Assembly: GCF_019200975.1 (NCBI RefSeq)
Contig: NZ_JAHTMR010000003.1
Span: 279,639-343,638, forward strand
Length of the DNA: 64,000 bases
Origin: Pseudomonas sp. PD9R
GTDB lineage: Bacteria > Pseudomonadota > Gammaproteobacteria > Pseudomonadales > Pseudomonadaceae
Reading direction: 5' to 3'
Part shown: in pieces, positions 47,447-57,323 of the stretch
Numbering within the stretch: the first letter of the stretch is position 1
Layout: the number at the start of each line of letters is the position of its first letter
Translations under genes and position numbers: made by a program
Notes under the pieces: generated by a model
The model's input: only the letters and a program-made list of their open reading frames with translations
Told to the model about the DNA's origin: nothing
Database searches by the model: none

Positions 47447-49906
47447 GTGCCGCAACACACCCCCGACCTTCCGCCTGAACTTCGCCCTTTGGCCGAGATG
47501 CCGCTGCTCAAGCGTCTGGCCGCCCGCTTCTTTGGTCATGGCCTGACGCGACTGCGTGCGCAGCATCGGGCGTCCTGGCTCCACGGCCAGGCCGACGGCT
47601 TCCGCAGCGGGCACATTGCCGGCGTGGATTACGGCTACAAGGAAGGCAAGCTCGAAGGGCTGGAAGAAGGCCGGCAGGTGTTGCTGATTCGCGACTCGCG
47701 CTCAACCGAACATCGTCCGCCCAATATCGACGATCATTTGTTCGATGATTGGCGCCTGCCGTTGAACGCCGAACTGAAAAAACGCATGAAGGCCGATGTT
47801 GCGCGACTGCTACCGCCGCACGCCCAGCCCAGCGCCGCCCAGTGGAAGATGATCTTCAGCGACACACCCTCGACGTCGGTGATCGCGGGTGCCGGCGCGG
47901 GCAAGTCAACGACCCTGGTGCTGCGGATAGTGCTGCTGGCGCATTATCTGGGCTTCGAGCTCAGTTCCATGACGGTGGTGACCTTCACCCGTGAGTCGCG
48001 AAAAGACTTCATCAACAAACTGATCGAACTGTTCGCGCTTTGGGGCCGAGTGATCAGCCTCAAGGAAGCGCGTGACCTGGTGCGCACTTTCCATTCGCGC
48101 ATTCTGCCCATGGTGCGCAGCCTGCCGGGTTTCGAACGCTTACAAGCCTTTGAAAACCTCAGTCTGCGTGCGCAAAACGGCGATGAAGAGGCCGACAGCA
48201 ATCCGTTCGACCTGCGTATCAATGATGCCCAACGCCAGCAGCTCAACGCCTGCTATCACGCCTTGCACACTCGCGATGAGCGTTTTCGCGAGCTGATCAA
48301 ACCCTTGTCCCGCCATGCCTTGCAGCTTAAGGAGCTGGAGCGCGACCACCCGGACGTACAGAAGCGCATGGCCGTGACCGAGCTGGCCGCCAAGCGGGAT
48401 GAAGAGTTGTGCGACGTCGTGGAAGACCTGTGGTTTCGAGCAGGCGCCTGGCCGATCAAAGGCATTGAGCCGAACAGGCAGGCTTTCGAAATCAACGGTT
48501 CGACCTTTCATAGCCACGGCTATATTCCGTCACTGGATGCCTGGGTTGTGCTGGGTTTCGATCCTCGGGAAAACCCGCAGGTCACCCGTCCAAACGCCAA
48601 GTTGACGGTGCGCGCAGAGTGGGCTGTAAAACGCACCCTGTTTCAAGCTTTCTGTCGTAAGCCTCTGATATGGCTAGATAATTACGAATCATCAAAACGT
48701 GTTCTCGCTTCGCTGGCCGGCGATGCCAGCGCCGGGCCTGGGTTTGATTACAAGGTCAAGGGTGAACTCGCCTCCGCGCCATTGCTGGATTGTTTTGTTG
48801 CCGCGGCCGGGTTTATCGAGAACCTTGGCCTGGACGTGCCGAATGCCGTAGGCCAGATGAATTTTGCCAAGGATGACCCGGACCGGTTTTTCTTCGAGGC
48901 ATTGAGTCTGTACTGGCGAGCACTGGAAGATCATCTGCTTGATCAAAAACCACCGATCATGACCTATAACCGAATGTTCGCCCTATTCAGCGAGCATTCC
49001 CCGGAAAACCTCAAACTGCTGAGCGATGAGTTGCTACGGCCGATGTCGCACTTGATGATCGACGAGTTCCAGGATGTTTCTCCGCAGATTGTTTCGTGGA
49101 TCCGCGCCAGCCTGGTCGAGATCCGCAGTCGTGGCCCGGCCATGCACGTTGGGCGAGGCGCCCAGCGCTCGTCATTGCTCTGTGTCGGAGATGACTGGCA
49201 GTCGATTTACGGTTGGCGCGGCAGTTCACCGAGCTATTTCATGGAGTTCAACAAGGAGTTTTCGTCGCCGAGCACCACCAAAGTCATGCTCAGCGACAAC
49301 TACCGTAGCCACCAACACATCATCGACGCCGCCGAACACATCGTGCGTGCCGCGCCTGCGATCCCGGGCAAGAAGGCCAAGGCCAGTGGTGAAGCGAAGG
49401 CGATGTGGCCGGTCAATGTGCTGGATCGAGATGACCAGGGCATGGCCCAGCGCTTGATCGAACACTACCGCAAGGGCGATTCAATCTTGATGCTTTATCG
49501 AAAAAGCAGCGATAAGTTATTGATTGAAGAGCATATTCAGTCAGTAGTTAATGTTGATTCTAGCTTGCCGTATGAGTCCAGAAAGCTGAAACAACTGACT
49601 TATCACAGTGCGAAAGGCCTGCAGGCGGACGCGGTATTTCTACTCGGGGATTGCCAGCATCTGACCAGCTCACCGTACAAGAATCAGGTTTATCGCCTGG
49701 CAGGTCTGGGTAAGGCTGGCGACAGCGAACCCTACGACAATGCGCAGAAGGACGAAATTTTGCGACTGGCGTATGTAGGTATCACCCGGGCTGTGAGTCA
49801 TTGTTACTGGTATGTCGATGGGCAGGATGCACAAGCGGTGAATATGCCCAAGGCTTCGGACCGGATCGGCAAGGGCAAGGCGTTTTTTGCCGATCATCGT
49901 GCCTGA
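47447..49906 (+). CDS. UvrD-like SF1 helicase with divergent central region
   Basis: An 819-residue protein starting at GTG 47447 (GGAG upstream). SF1 helicase motifs are present in order: Walker A VIAGAGAGKST (about 149-156), VVTFTRESRKDF, Walker B LMIDEFQDVSP (about 538), GDDWQSIYGWRGSSP (about 585), LTYHSAKGLQADAVFLLGD (about 720) and LAYVGITRA (about 776). Residues 230-470, between motif Ib and II, show no motif I know and include a possible accessory fold (WVVLGFDPRENPQVTRP). Two stretches, 48660-48700 and 49490-49570, are AT-rich compared with the rest. It resembles HelD/UvrD relatives, but its role is unknown. Confidence 0.85.
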   Translation: MPQHTPDLPPELRPLAEMPLLKRLAARFFGHGLTRLRAQHRASWLHGQADGFRSGHIAGVDYGYKEGKLEGLEEGRQVLLIRDSRSTEHRPPNIDDHLFDDWRLPLNAELKKRMKADVARLLPPHAQPSAAQWKMIFSDTPSTSVIAGAGAGKSTTLVLRIVLLAHYLGFELSSMTVVTFTRESRKDFINKLIELFALWGRVISLKEARDLVRTFHSRILPMVRSLPGFERLQAFENLSLRAQNGDEEADSNPFDLRINDAQRQQLNACYHALHTRDERFRELIKPLSRHALQLKELERDHPDVQKRMAVTELAAKRDEELCDVVEDLWFRAGAWPIKGIEPNRQAFEINGSTFHSHGYIPSLDAWVVLGFDPRENPQVTRPNAKLTVRAEWAVKRTLFQAFCRKPLIWLDNYESSKRVLASLAGDASAGPGFDYKVKGELASAPLLDCFVAAAGFIENLGLDVPNAVGQMNFAKDDPDRFFFEALSLYWRALEDHLLDQKPPIMTYNRMFALFSEHSPENLKLLSDELLRPMSHLMIDEFQDVSPQIVSWIRASLVEIRSRGPAMHVGRGAQRSSLLCVGDDWQSIYGWRGSSPSYFMEFNKEFSSPSTTKVMLSDNYRSHQHIIDAAEHIVRAAPAIPGKKAKASGEAKAMWPVNVLDRDDQGMAQRLIEHYRKGDSILMLYRKSSDKLLIEEHIQSVVNVDSSLPYESRKLKQLTYHSAKGLQADAVFLLGDCQHLTSSPYKNQVYRLAGLGKAGDSEPYDNAQKDEILRLAYVGITRAVSHCYWYVDGQDAQAVNMPKASDRIGKGKAFFADHRA

Positions 49907-49910
49907 ATCT

Positions 49911-49985
49911 GAAAAGATCGCAGGCTGCGGCAGCTCCTACATGAATGCGTACCCTGTAGGAGCTGCAGAAGGCTGCGATCTTTTT
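49911..49985. repeat. REP palindrome after the helicase gene
   Basis: A tight inverted pair: GAAAAGATCGCAGGCTGCGG with CAGCTCCTACATG, and CTGTAGGAGCTGCAGAAGG with CTGCGATCTTTTT. It is 5 bp from the helicase stop codon, with a short 10-base spacer. Confidence 0.85.
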
Positions 49986-49999
49986 ATCTTGCGGCCAAC

Positions 50000-50025
50000 A
50001 AAAAGCCCACCTAAGTGGGCTTTTT
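50000..50025. terminator. Bidirectional Rho-independent terminator
   Basis: Stem AAAAAGCCCAC / GTGGGCTTTTT with a 4-base loop CTAA. It sits between the convergent helicase and DUF1652 genes and can serve both. Confidence 0.9.
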
Positions 50026-50040
50026 CAATTCTCTCGTCCT

Positions 50041-50376
50041 TCAGGCATAACTCCTGAGGGCCACCGGGGGAATGAATGTTTCAAGCTCATCCTCCACGGC
50101 TTCGATTATTCGCTCTACATCCGCCGCATTCATGACTGTCGCACAAGGAATACCGGCAATGGCGATCATGGTCTCGCCAGTGGCTCGATCAAACAGACGG
50201 GCGATCATGCTGCCCGGGGCATCCATGCTCGCCTCAAAACCCATGGGATGAAAATGCCAGCGCATCAGCTGACAGGCATTTGGAAACGTGACCTTACTGA
50301 ACCCTTTATTCATATGTTGCCCGCCTTCTTCATCGAGCGCTTCCGTTAGCTCATGGTAGGAGGGAAGAACCTTCAT
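50041..50376 (-). CDS. DUF1652 family protein
   Basis: A 111-residue protein, or 90 if the ATG at 50313 is the start. That site has AAGGCGGG seven bases upstream and starts MNKGFSKVTFPNACQLM; the longer form has a weaker site. The pattern RWHFHPMGFEASMDAPGSM, then RLFDRATGE and AGIPC, aligns with the DUF1652 gene at 3829, although the two are diverged. The C-terminal helix VERIIEAVEDELETF is typical. Function unknown. Confidence 0.78.
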   Translation of the reverse strand: MKVLPSYHELTEALDEEGGQHMNKGFSKVTFPNACQLMRWHFHPMGFEASMDAPGSMIARLFDRATGETMIAIAGIPCATVMNAADVERIIEAVEDELETFIPPVALRSYA

Positions 50377-50577
50377 TGGTTCAACCGGTGACAGACTTTA
50401 AAAGTAGCATCCAGATGTGAAAACCATGTGGATTTTTTCAGTCCGTTTGGCGATTGCTTTCGGTTTTATTGATCCAGCGCACGTCGCGGCTTACTTTCCG
50501 ATAGAAGGCCGTCAATGCGTGGTCATTGAAGCGGCGGCAGAACTTGGGCAAGCTCGGGTTTTTTCGTCGAGACCTCT

Positions 50578-51393
50578 ATGCACGCCGATGATGATGGCCC
50601 GCAACAAACCCAGGCCACGGGCGAGACGGTCATGCGCTATCACTTGCGCTGGAAACACCAGGACCTTGACGGGGTCATGGCGCTGTATCACCCGGATATT
50701 CAGTACAGCGACTTCTTCCAGAACCGCGTGATGGGCCTGGACGAGTTGCGCGAATACGTGCGCAGCAGCATGCCTCGGGATCCGGACGAAGCGCTGGAGC
50801 ATTCGGACCGCATTCGCCTGGACGGCAACACTGCGTTCATTCAGTACCGCATCACGTTGCGCGGCGGTGAAGGGCTGGTGTCATTCCGCGCCAGCGAGGC
50901 AATCACCGTGCGGGACGGTCTGATCTGGCGGGTCAACGAATACGCTTCGCTAGTGCACGAGCAGCCAACCAGCAAAGCGGCCGGCCAACAGCGCCCGGCA
51001 GTCAGTCGACTGGGGCTGTCACCGCGCCAGTTGAGTTTCATGGCCGACGATCTTCAACAGTACTTCCAGCGCCAGCAACCCTATCTAGACCCTGAACTCG
51101 ACCTGCAACGGGTGGCGAAGGAGTGCGGTTACAGCCGCAATCAGATTTCCTATCTGCTCAATCAGGTGTTGGGCCAGAGCTTCTATCGCTACGTCAACCA
51201 GGCACGCCTGCAACACCTGCTTAGCGCACTGGATAGCACCACGCCCCCGGTGCGCATCGACGAACTGGCCTTTGCCGCCGGTTTCAATTCGTTGTCAGCG
51301 TTCTACAGCTGTTTCCGCCAGCACACCGGCCAGTCGCCCAAGGCCTACGTCAAACAAATTTCTTTGCGTGCACGCGCGCAAGACAGCCTCTGA
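50578..51393 (+). CDS. SnoaL-like domain fused to AraC-type HTH regulator
   Basis: A 271-residue protein. Residues 1-125 form a SnoaL/NTF2-like alpha+beta domain (RWKHQDLDGVMALYHPDIQY, SFRASEAITVRDGLIWRVNEY). Residues 160-270 are an AraC double helix-turn-helix (LQRVAKECGYSRNQISYLL then RIDELAFAAGFNSLSAFYSC). The combination is unusual: NTF2-like folds normally bind small ligands, so it may be the sensor. It lies 50 bp before the FAD oxidase gene on the same strand and probably regulates or is co-transcribed with the 51.4-54.4 kb module. The 200 bp upstream (50377-50577) should hold its promoter. Confidence 0.8.
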   Translation: MHADDDGPQQTQATGETVMRYHLRWKHQDLDGVMALYHPDIQYSDFFQNRVMGLDELREYVRSSMPRDPDEALEHSDRIRLDGNTAFIQYRITLRGGEGLVSFRASEAITVRDGLIWRVNEYASLVHEQPTSKAAGQQRPAVSRLGLSPRQLSFMADDLQQYFQRQQPYLDPELDLQRVAKECGYSRNQISYLLNQVLGQSFYRYVNQARLQHLLSALDSTTPPVRIDELAFAAGFNSLSAFYSCFRQHTGQSPKAYVKQISLRARAQDSL

Positions 51394-51443
51394 GCCCACG
51401 CACTAGGATCAACGCCATCGAAGTTTGAGTGGCGGAGTCTTGC

Positions 51444-52850
51444 ATGCCAGCGTGGCGCACTATCAGTTTGTGGATGGACCAACTCGACGAGCCGTTACGC
51501 GCTCGTCCGGCGCTGGAACAGGATCTGGATATCGATGTGGCGATCATCGGCGCCGGGTACACCGGCCTGTGGACCGCGTACTACCTGAAACGTCAGGCCC
51601 CCGAGCTGAACATCGCCATCATTGAGGCGCAGACCGCCGGTTTTGGTGCCTCGGGGCGCAATGGCGGCTGGTTGATGGGCAATTTATTGGGCGAAGACCG
51701 GCTACTTGCCGATTTGTCACCCGAGCAGCGTCGAGCGTCTTACGACCTGCTGCACAGCATCCCCGACGAAGTGGAAGTTGTCCTCGAACGTGAAGGCATC
51801 GACTGCGATTATCGTAAAGGTGGCGTGCTGTACTGCGCCGCTCGTTACCCGGAGCAGGAGGCCAGTCTTCGACAGTATCTGGACTCGCTCTACAGCCAGG
51901 GCCTCAACGAAAACGATTACCGCTGGCTCAGCCCGGAGCAATTGGCGCAACAAATCCGCATCGCCAAACCTTATGGCGGTATTTACGCACCGCACGTGGC
52001 GACCCTGCACCCGGCCAAACTGGTGCGTGGTCTGGCGCGTACGGTTGAGCGCATGGGCGTCAGGATCTACGAAAACAGCCCTGTCACCCAATGGCAGTCG
52101 GGCAGCCTGCGCACGGCGAAAGCTTCGGTTCGCAGTCGATGGGTGGTGCCGGCGGTAGAGGGCTACGCGGGCACGCTGCCGCCGTTGGGGCGGTATCAGC
52201 TACCAGTGCAAAGTTTGATTGTCGCCACTGAACCGCTGTCTGCTGCCACTTGGGACGAGATTGGCCTGAGTCGCGGCCAGGCGTTTGGTGAAAGCAGTCG
52301 TCAGGTCACGTACGGCCAGCGCACCGCCGATAACCGATTGATCTTCGGTGCCCGGGGCGGCTACCAGTTTGCCGGCAAGCTGCGCCATCACTTCGACCTG
52401 ACCACCAGCGAAGTGGAGCTGCGACGTTATTTGTTCGGTGAACTGTTCCCGCAACTCAAGAACGTGCAGATCACTCACGGATGGGGCGGCAACCTCGGCA
52501 TGTCCCGGCGTTTCAAACCGCACATGCTGTGCGATCAGGCCAGCGGCATTGCCTTGTCCGGTGGTTACGGCGGGGAGGGTGTCGGGGCCAGCAATCTGGG
52601 CGGGCGAACCCTCGCCGACTTGATCCTGCAGCGCGATACCGAACTGGTTCATCAGCCGTGGGTCATTCCCCAGCGCGGGCTCGACGCGCTCAGGGCCTGG
52701 GAACCGGAACCCTGCCGCTGGCTCGGTTACAACGCGATCATTCGCAGCTTCGTCCACGAAGACCAGACCCTCGCCAACCCGGCCACCGCGCCCTGGCGGC
52801 GCAAGCTCGCCAGTGGGGTCGCGGGGTTCATGGAAGGTTTCATGCAGTAA
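51444..52850 (+). CDS. FAD-dependent oxidoreductase (PuuB-like amine oxidase)
   Basis: A 468-residue DAO-family flavoprotein. The ADP-binding fold is DVAIIGAGYTGLWTAYYL near residue 35, followed by AGFGASGRNGGWLMGNL, which contacts the flavin; the C-terminal GGYGGEGVGASNLGGR closes the FAD site. The family includes gamma-glutamylputrescine oxidase PuuB. The start at 51444 has GGAG seven bases upstream. The neighbouring cupin and PotF-type binding protein suggest the substrate is a polyamine or related amine; the exact compound is inferred. Confidence 0.85.
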   Translation: MPAWRTISLWMDQLDEPLRARPALEQDLDIDVAIIGAGYTGLWTAYYLKRQAPELNIAIIEAQTAGFGASGRNGGWLMGNLLGEDRLLADLSPEQRRASYDLLHSIPDEVEVVLEREGIDCDYRKGGVLYCAARYPEQEASLRQYLDSLYSQGLNENDYRWLSPEQLAQQIRIAKPYGGIYAPHVATLHPAKLVRGLARTVERMGVRIYENSPVTQWQSGSLRTAKASVRSRWVVPAVEGYAGTLPPLGRYQLPVQSLIVATEPLSAATWDEIGLSRGQAFGESSRQVTYGQRTADNRLIFGARGGYQFAGKLRHHFDLTTSEVELRRYLFGELFPQLKNVQITHGWGGNLGMSRRFKPHMLCDQASGIALSGGYGGEGVGASNLGGRTLADLILQRDTELVHQPWVIPQRGLDALRAWEPEPCRWLGYNAIIRSFVHEDQTLANPATAPWRRKLASGVAGFMEGFMQ

Positions 52851-52893
52851 CCCGCGCATTCTCTATCTATAGGCTTCATCGACAGGTACTCCC

Positions 52894-53235
52894 ATGAGCA
52901 TCACGCAATTCAAGAACACCGCAACCTTGAAACTGGAAGAGTCGAACCCGGTCGCCGTGCCATTGGGCAAACCGGTGGCGGTGGCTTCGACCACCAGCGT
53001 CGAACGCGACGATGGCGTTGAAACCGGCGTCTGGGAATGCACCCCCGGCCGTTGGCGTCGGCAGATCGTCGCCCAGGAATTCTGTCACTTCATCCAAGGT
53101 CGCTGCACCTTCACACCCGACGACGGTGAAACCCTGCACATAGAAGCCGGCGATGCGCTGATGTTGCCAGCCAACAGCCTCGGTATCTGGGATATCCAGG
53201 AAACCGTGCGCAAGACCTACGTTTTGATTTCTTGA
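52894..53235 (+). CDS. Cupin-domain protein (DUF861/EutQ-like)
   Basis: A 113-residue single cupin. The segment GVWECTPGRWRRQIVAQEFCHFIQGRC and the later IEAGDALMLPANSLGIWDI are the two cupin halves. It lies between the FAD oxidase gene (44 bp upstream) and the binding-protein gene (63 bp downstream), as in other polyamine-catabolic clusters, where such cupins have no proven role. The start has AGG at 5 bases. Confidence 0.85.
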   Translation: MSITQFKNTATLKLEESNPVAVPLGKPVAVASTTSVERDDGVETGVWECTPGRWRRQIVAQEFCHFIQGRCTFTPDDGETLHIEAGDALMLPANSLGIWDIQETVRKTYVLIS

Positions 53236-53241
53236 AATTAG

Positions 53242-54384
<1,143 letters not shown>

Positions 54385-54400
54385 AGGGGGCGAGGGGGCT

Positions 54401-54421
54401 AACGGGACAGGACGTCCCGTT
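54401..54421 (+). terminator. Hairpin after the polyamine-binding gene
   Basis: Stem AACGGGAC / GTCCCGTT with a 5-base loop, 16 bp after the stop codon. There is no good T-run (TGCGTG follows), so it may act as a 3' stabiliser or Rho-dependent end. Confidence 0.5.
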
Positions 54422-54427
54422 GCGTGC

Positions 54428-55096
54428 TCAACTGGCGGGCTCGGTCGTGCAACTCATTTCCGCTGAGCCCGGTATCTGGATAACGGCGTCGTTGCCGTTT
54501 TGCCGGAAGCTGTAGCTGCCCTTGTAATCCTTGCCTCTATATAAGGTTTCATAACTGCTCGGGACCTGATTAAGGAGGGCGGAAGTGTTTGCCCATTTCA
54601 GGTACACCACGCTCGGCTCGACCGTAAAGAAGCTGGCGGCAATCAGTCCGTTAAACCCCGCACAACGAAAAGCCACGGGGCCTTCGGTGAGTCTGCTTGG
54701 GTCCTTGGTCCTGGCAATCATTGAGCCCTGACGTAGTAAATGCGCGCGCTCGGCATAGCTGCGAACCGTGCATGCCTTGGGGTCTGATCCAGAGGCACAC
54801 TGATTACGGGCGTCAATCCAGAATTGCTGATCGATTTCGACTTTGTTTCGAGGCGGGACTGAATGATCGTCCGTGAGCACCAGCAGATAAAGGCGTTCCA
54901 GTTCGATATCCATCTGCGCCAGTTGCGGGTCATGACAGATCAGCTTTTCGATGGACGCCTTGGCCTGGGCGCAATCGAAGCTGGTTTTGAAGAGGGGCGC
55001 AGCCTTTACAGCCTTTGCAGCACTTGCACCAATGCTCGTTGCCGCGCAGGCGCTGGCGACGAGAATGGAGGCCAAAAGGGGTGGGAGCATTTTCAT
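54428..55096 (-). CDS. LprI-like plus MliC-like exported protein
   Basis: 222 residues from the ATG at 55096. A signal peptide covers about the first 27 residues. Residues 35-110 have the LprI-family pattern FDCAQAKASIEKLICHDPQLAQMD...LERLY with paired cysteines. Residues 150-220 resemble the MliC lysozyme-inhibitor beta-barrel (VYLKWANTSALLNQ, then RGKDYKGSYSF...NDAVIQIPGS, ending with a Cys). Both families inhibit lysozyme, so the protein may be a two-headed inhibitor of host or rival lysozymes. The family calls are from pattern memory and moderate. Confidence 0.65.
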   Translation of the reverse strand: MKMLPPLLASILVASACAATSIGASAAKAVKAAPLFKTSFDCAQAKASIEKLICHDPQLAQMDIELERLYLLVLTDDHSVPPRNKVEIDQQFWIDARNQCASGSDPKACTVRSYAERAHLLRQGSMIARTKDPSRLTEGPVAFRCAGFNGLIAASFFTVEPSVVYLKWANTSALLNQVPSSYETLYRGKDYKGSYSFRQNGNDAVIQIPGSAEMSCTTEPAS

Positions 55097-55235
55097 TTCG
55101 GCTTCACCTGGATCATGACGTGATGCCTGCGCAATCAATCATTCGCATAGGGTGTATCGCAGTGTAAGGCAGTGCTTGAAACCTGCCACACCGTAGGGAA
55201 AAAAGGAGGCTTATCAGTCAACGATAACGCGCTAT

Positions 55236-55460
55236 TCAATCTTCGCGACGAATTGTCGCCACATCGTTGGCATTGACTTTGACCTTGGCGCCGGAAATAT
55301 CCTCGAATTCGAAGAAGCCGTCCTTGGTCTTGGTTTTCGGCATGTCCTTGGTTAAATACTGGGTGCCATTATGGAGGGTCACGACTGTCGGCGTCGAGCA
55401 ACCAGCCAGTGCCATAAAAGCTACTACCGCTAGGGGCAGCCCCAGAGTCTTGATGTTCAT
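55236..55460 (-). CDS. YgdI/YgdR-type small lipoprotein
   Basis: A 74-residue lipoprotein with lipobox AFMALAGCSTP. The mature SH3-like part VVTLHNGTQYLTKDMPKTK then FFEFEDISGAKVKVNANDV matches the YgdI/YgdR family. GAGAGGTGG precedes the ATG at 55460. The function is unknown in E. coli as well. It is divergent from the FAN1 gene across about 195 bp. Confidence 0.88.
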   Translation of the reverse strand: MNIKTLGLPLAVVAFMALAGCSTPTVVTLHNGTQYLTKDMPKTKTKDGFFEFEDISGAKVKVNANDVATIRRED

Positions 55461-55655
55461 AACCACCTCTCATACCTCAAAAAAAACCGCGCCCGCGTTG
55501 CAAATAACTGCACGTCTTACGCGGTTGGTGCCGCGCAACGGCAGAAAGTTCGATGCTGGCCGAAATTTACCCGCGCGTGCCTCCGCTTATCTTTTTCCAT
55601 TTGCACTGGGCAGGGCGTTGCTGGTATCTGTACGCATAACCAGTACTCGTTCGCC

Positions 55656-57323
55656 ATGGCCTTTCTTCCTGTGACTGCAAACCCGCTAGACGATCCGTTC
55701 TATTACCTGAACAACTTCATGCAAGTGCTTGAATGGCTTGAGCATCGTTACGCCGATGTACTGAGCCTTGAAGAACAGGACTTTATTCGCGACTTCAATC
55801 GCTTGCCGCGTGAGTCCAAGGCGCTGCTGGTCAGAATGGTCATGCGCAAGGGTATTCACTTCCGGGCCGGCAAACTGCATTACACCGAGATCGGCGACAT
55901 CGCCTGCGCCGCCGCCCCCTTGCTGGAGTTAGGGTGGATTGATGAGCAATTGCCTTTGTCGGTCGAGGCGCTCTTTGATGTATTGCTCAAGGCCGAAATC
56001 CTGCACTGCCTTGGCAGTGCCATCGATCAGCCAAAGGGTAAGAAGACGGATTGGCTACCGGCATTGAGCGAGCGATTTCCTGAAACGCAAAGCTTCAGCG
56101 ACTGGTGCCCGACATTGGACGATCGCTTGTTCAGCCTTACCATCATGGGCCTGTGCGACCGCCTGCGCTTGATGTTTTTCGGCAATCTCTATCAGGATTG
56201 GTCGGAGTTTGTGCTAGCCGATCTCGGCATATTTACCTACGAAAAAGTCGAATTTTGTGCCGAATCCCGGGGGTTGCGCAGCCGCGAAGACGTGGACGCC
56301 TGTATTTATCTTTACCAGTGCCAGCAACAGTTCGAAAGCGGTGAGGAACTGGCGGGCATTGTCGAGCGAATCAATGAACTGCCATTGAGTAATCCCTGGC
56401 TGCAAGGACGGCGGGACAAATTGCTGTTCCAGATCGCCCAGCATTGCGAACGCATCTCGGATTTCTCCACGGCGCTGGCCCTGTACCGCATCTGTGCGTA
56501 TCCCGGCGCGCGGCTGAGGCTGATCCGCGTGCTCGAACGTTGCGGCGAATATGAATTGGCCCTGGACTTGGCTGCCCATGCCGGGCAATCACCGGAAAGC
56601 GCCGCCGAACACCAGCAATTGCTTCGTGTATTGCCCCGTTTGCGCCGAAAATTGGGTGGCCCTGCCATGAAACGCCCACCCCCTCGGGAAATGCAGCGCC
56701 TGGACCTGCAACTGCCTAGAACCGACCCTGTGTTGTCCGTGGAGTATTACGTTCAGGCGCACTTGTCGGAAGAGTTGGCGCCCGTGCATTACGTCGAAAA
56801 CAGCCTGATCAACTCGCTGTTCGGCCTGCTGTGCTGGCCGGCGATCTTCGCGCCGTTGCCGGGGGCATTTTTCCACCCGTTCCAGCGCGGCCCGGTGGAT
56901 CTGCTGAGCGAGGATTTCCAGGGTCGTCGCGCAGACTTGTTCCAGGCTTGCCTCGCGCAGTTGGACGATGGGCGTTACCTGCAAACCATCCGTGAACGCT
57001 ATGTCGACAAATGGGGCGTGCAGTCGCCGTTCGTGTTTTGGGGCGCGCTCAGCGAAGAATTGCTGGAGCAGGCTCTCGACTGCTTGCCGGCCGAACACCT
57101 CAAGCATTGGTTTACCCGCCTGTTGCTGGACATCAAGGCCAATCGTGCCGGCATGCCGGACCTGATCCAGTTCTGGCCACAGCAAAAAACCTACCGGATG
57201 ATCGAAGTCAAAGGTCCGGGTGATCGCCTGCAGGATAACCAGTTGCGCTGGCTGGAGTTTTGCCATGAACACCAGATGCCGATTGCCGTGTGTTACGTGC
57301 AATGGGCGGAGCAAACCGCTTGA
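55656..57323 (+). CDS. FAN1-type structure-specific nuclease (VRR-NUC)
   Basis: A 555-residue protein matching the bacterial FAN1 nucleases known from P. aeruginosa. The C-terminal VRR-NUC domain (about 440-550) has the PD-(D/E)xK core in GMPDLIQFWPQ and MIEVKGPGDRLQDNQ, the catalytic D and E-x-K near residues 502-518. The middle is TPR-like helical (ALALYRICAYPGARLRL) and the N terminus is a DNA-binding region (about 20-130). FAN1 cuts 5' flaps and helps repair interstrand crosslinks. It is coupled by TTGA overlap to the next gene. Confidence 0.9.
   Translation: MAFLPVTANPLDDPFYYLNNFMQVLEWLEHRYADVLSLEEQDFIRDFNRLPRESKALLVRMVMRKGIHFRAGKLHYTEIGDIACAAAPLLELGWIDEQLPLSVEALFDVLLKAEILHCLGSAIDQPKGKKTDWLPALSERFPETQSFSDWCPTLDDRLFSLTIMGLCDRLRLMFFGNLYQDWSEFVLADLGIFTYEKVEFCAESRGLRSREDVDACIYLYQCQQQFESGEELAGIVERINELPLSNPWLQGRRDKLLFQIAQHCERISDFSTALALYRICAYPGARLRLIRVLERCGEYELALDLAAHAGQSPESAAEHQQLLRVLPRLRRKLGGPAMKRPPPREMQRLDLQLPRTDPVLSVEYYVQAHLSEELAPVHYVENSLINSLFGLLCWPAIFAPLPGAFFHPFQRGPVDLLSEDFQGRRADLFQACLAQLDDGRYLQTIRERYVDKWGVQSPFVFWGALSEELLEQALDCLPAEHLKHWFTRLLLDIKANRAGMPDLIQFWPQQKTYRMIEVKGPGDRLQDNQLRWLEFCHEHQMPIAVCYVQWAEQTA

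Noticed and set aside
50417..50731. Small plus-strand frame before the AraC-type gene
   Set aside because: It overlaps the start of the SnoaL-AraC gene in another frame and has no recognisable product.
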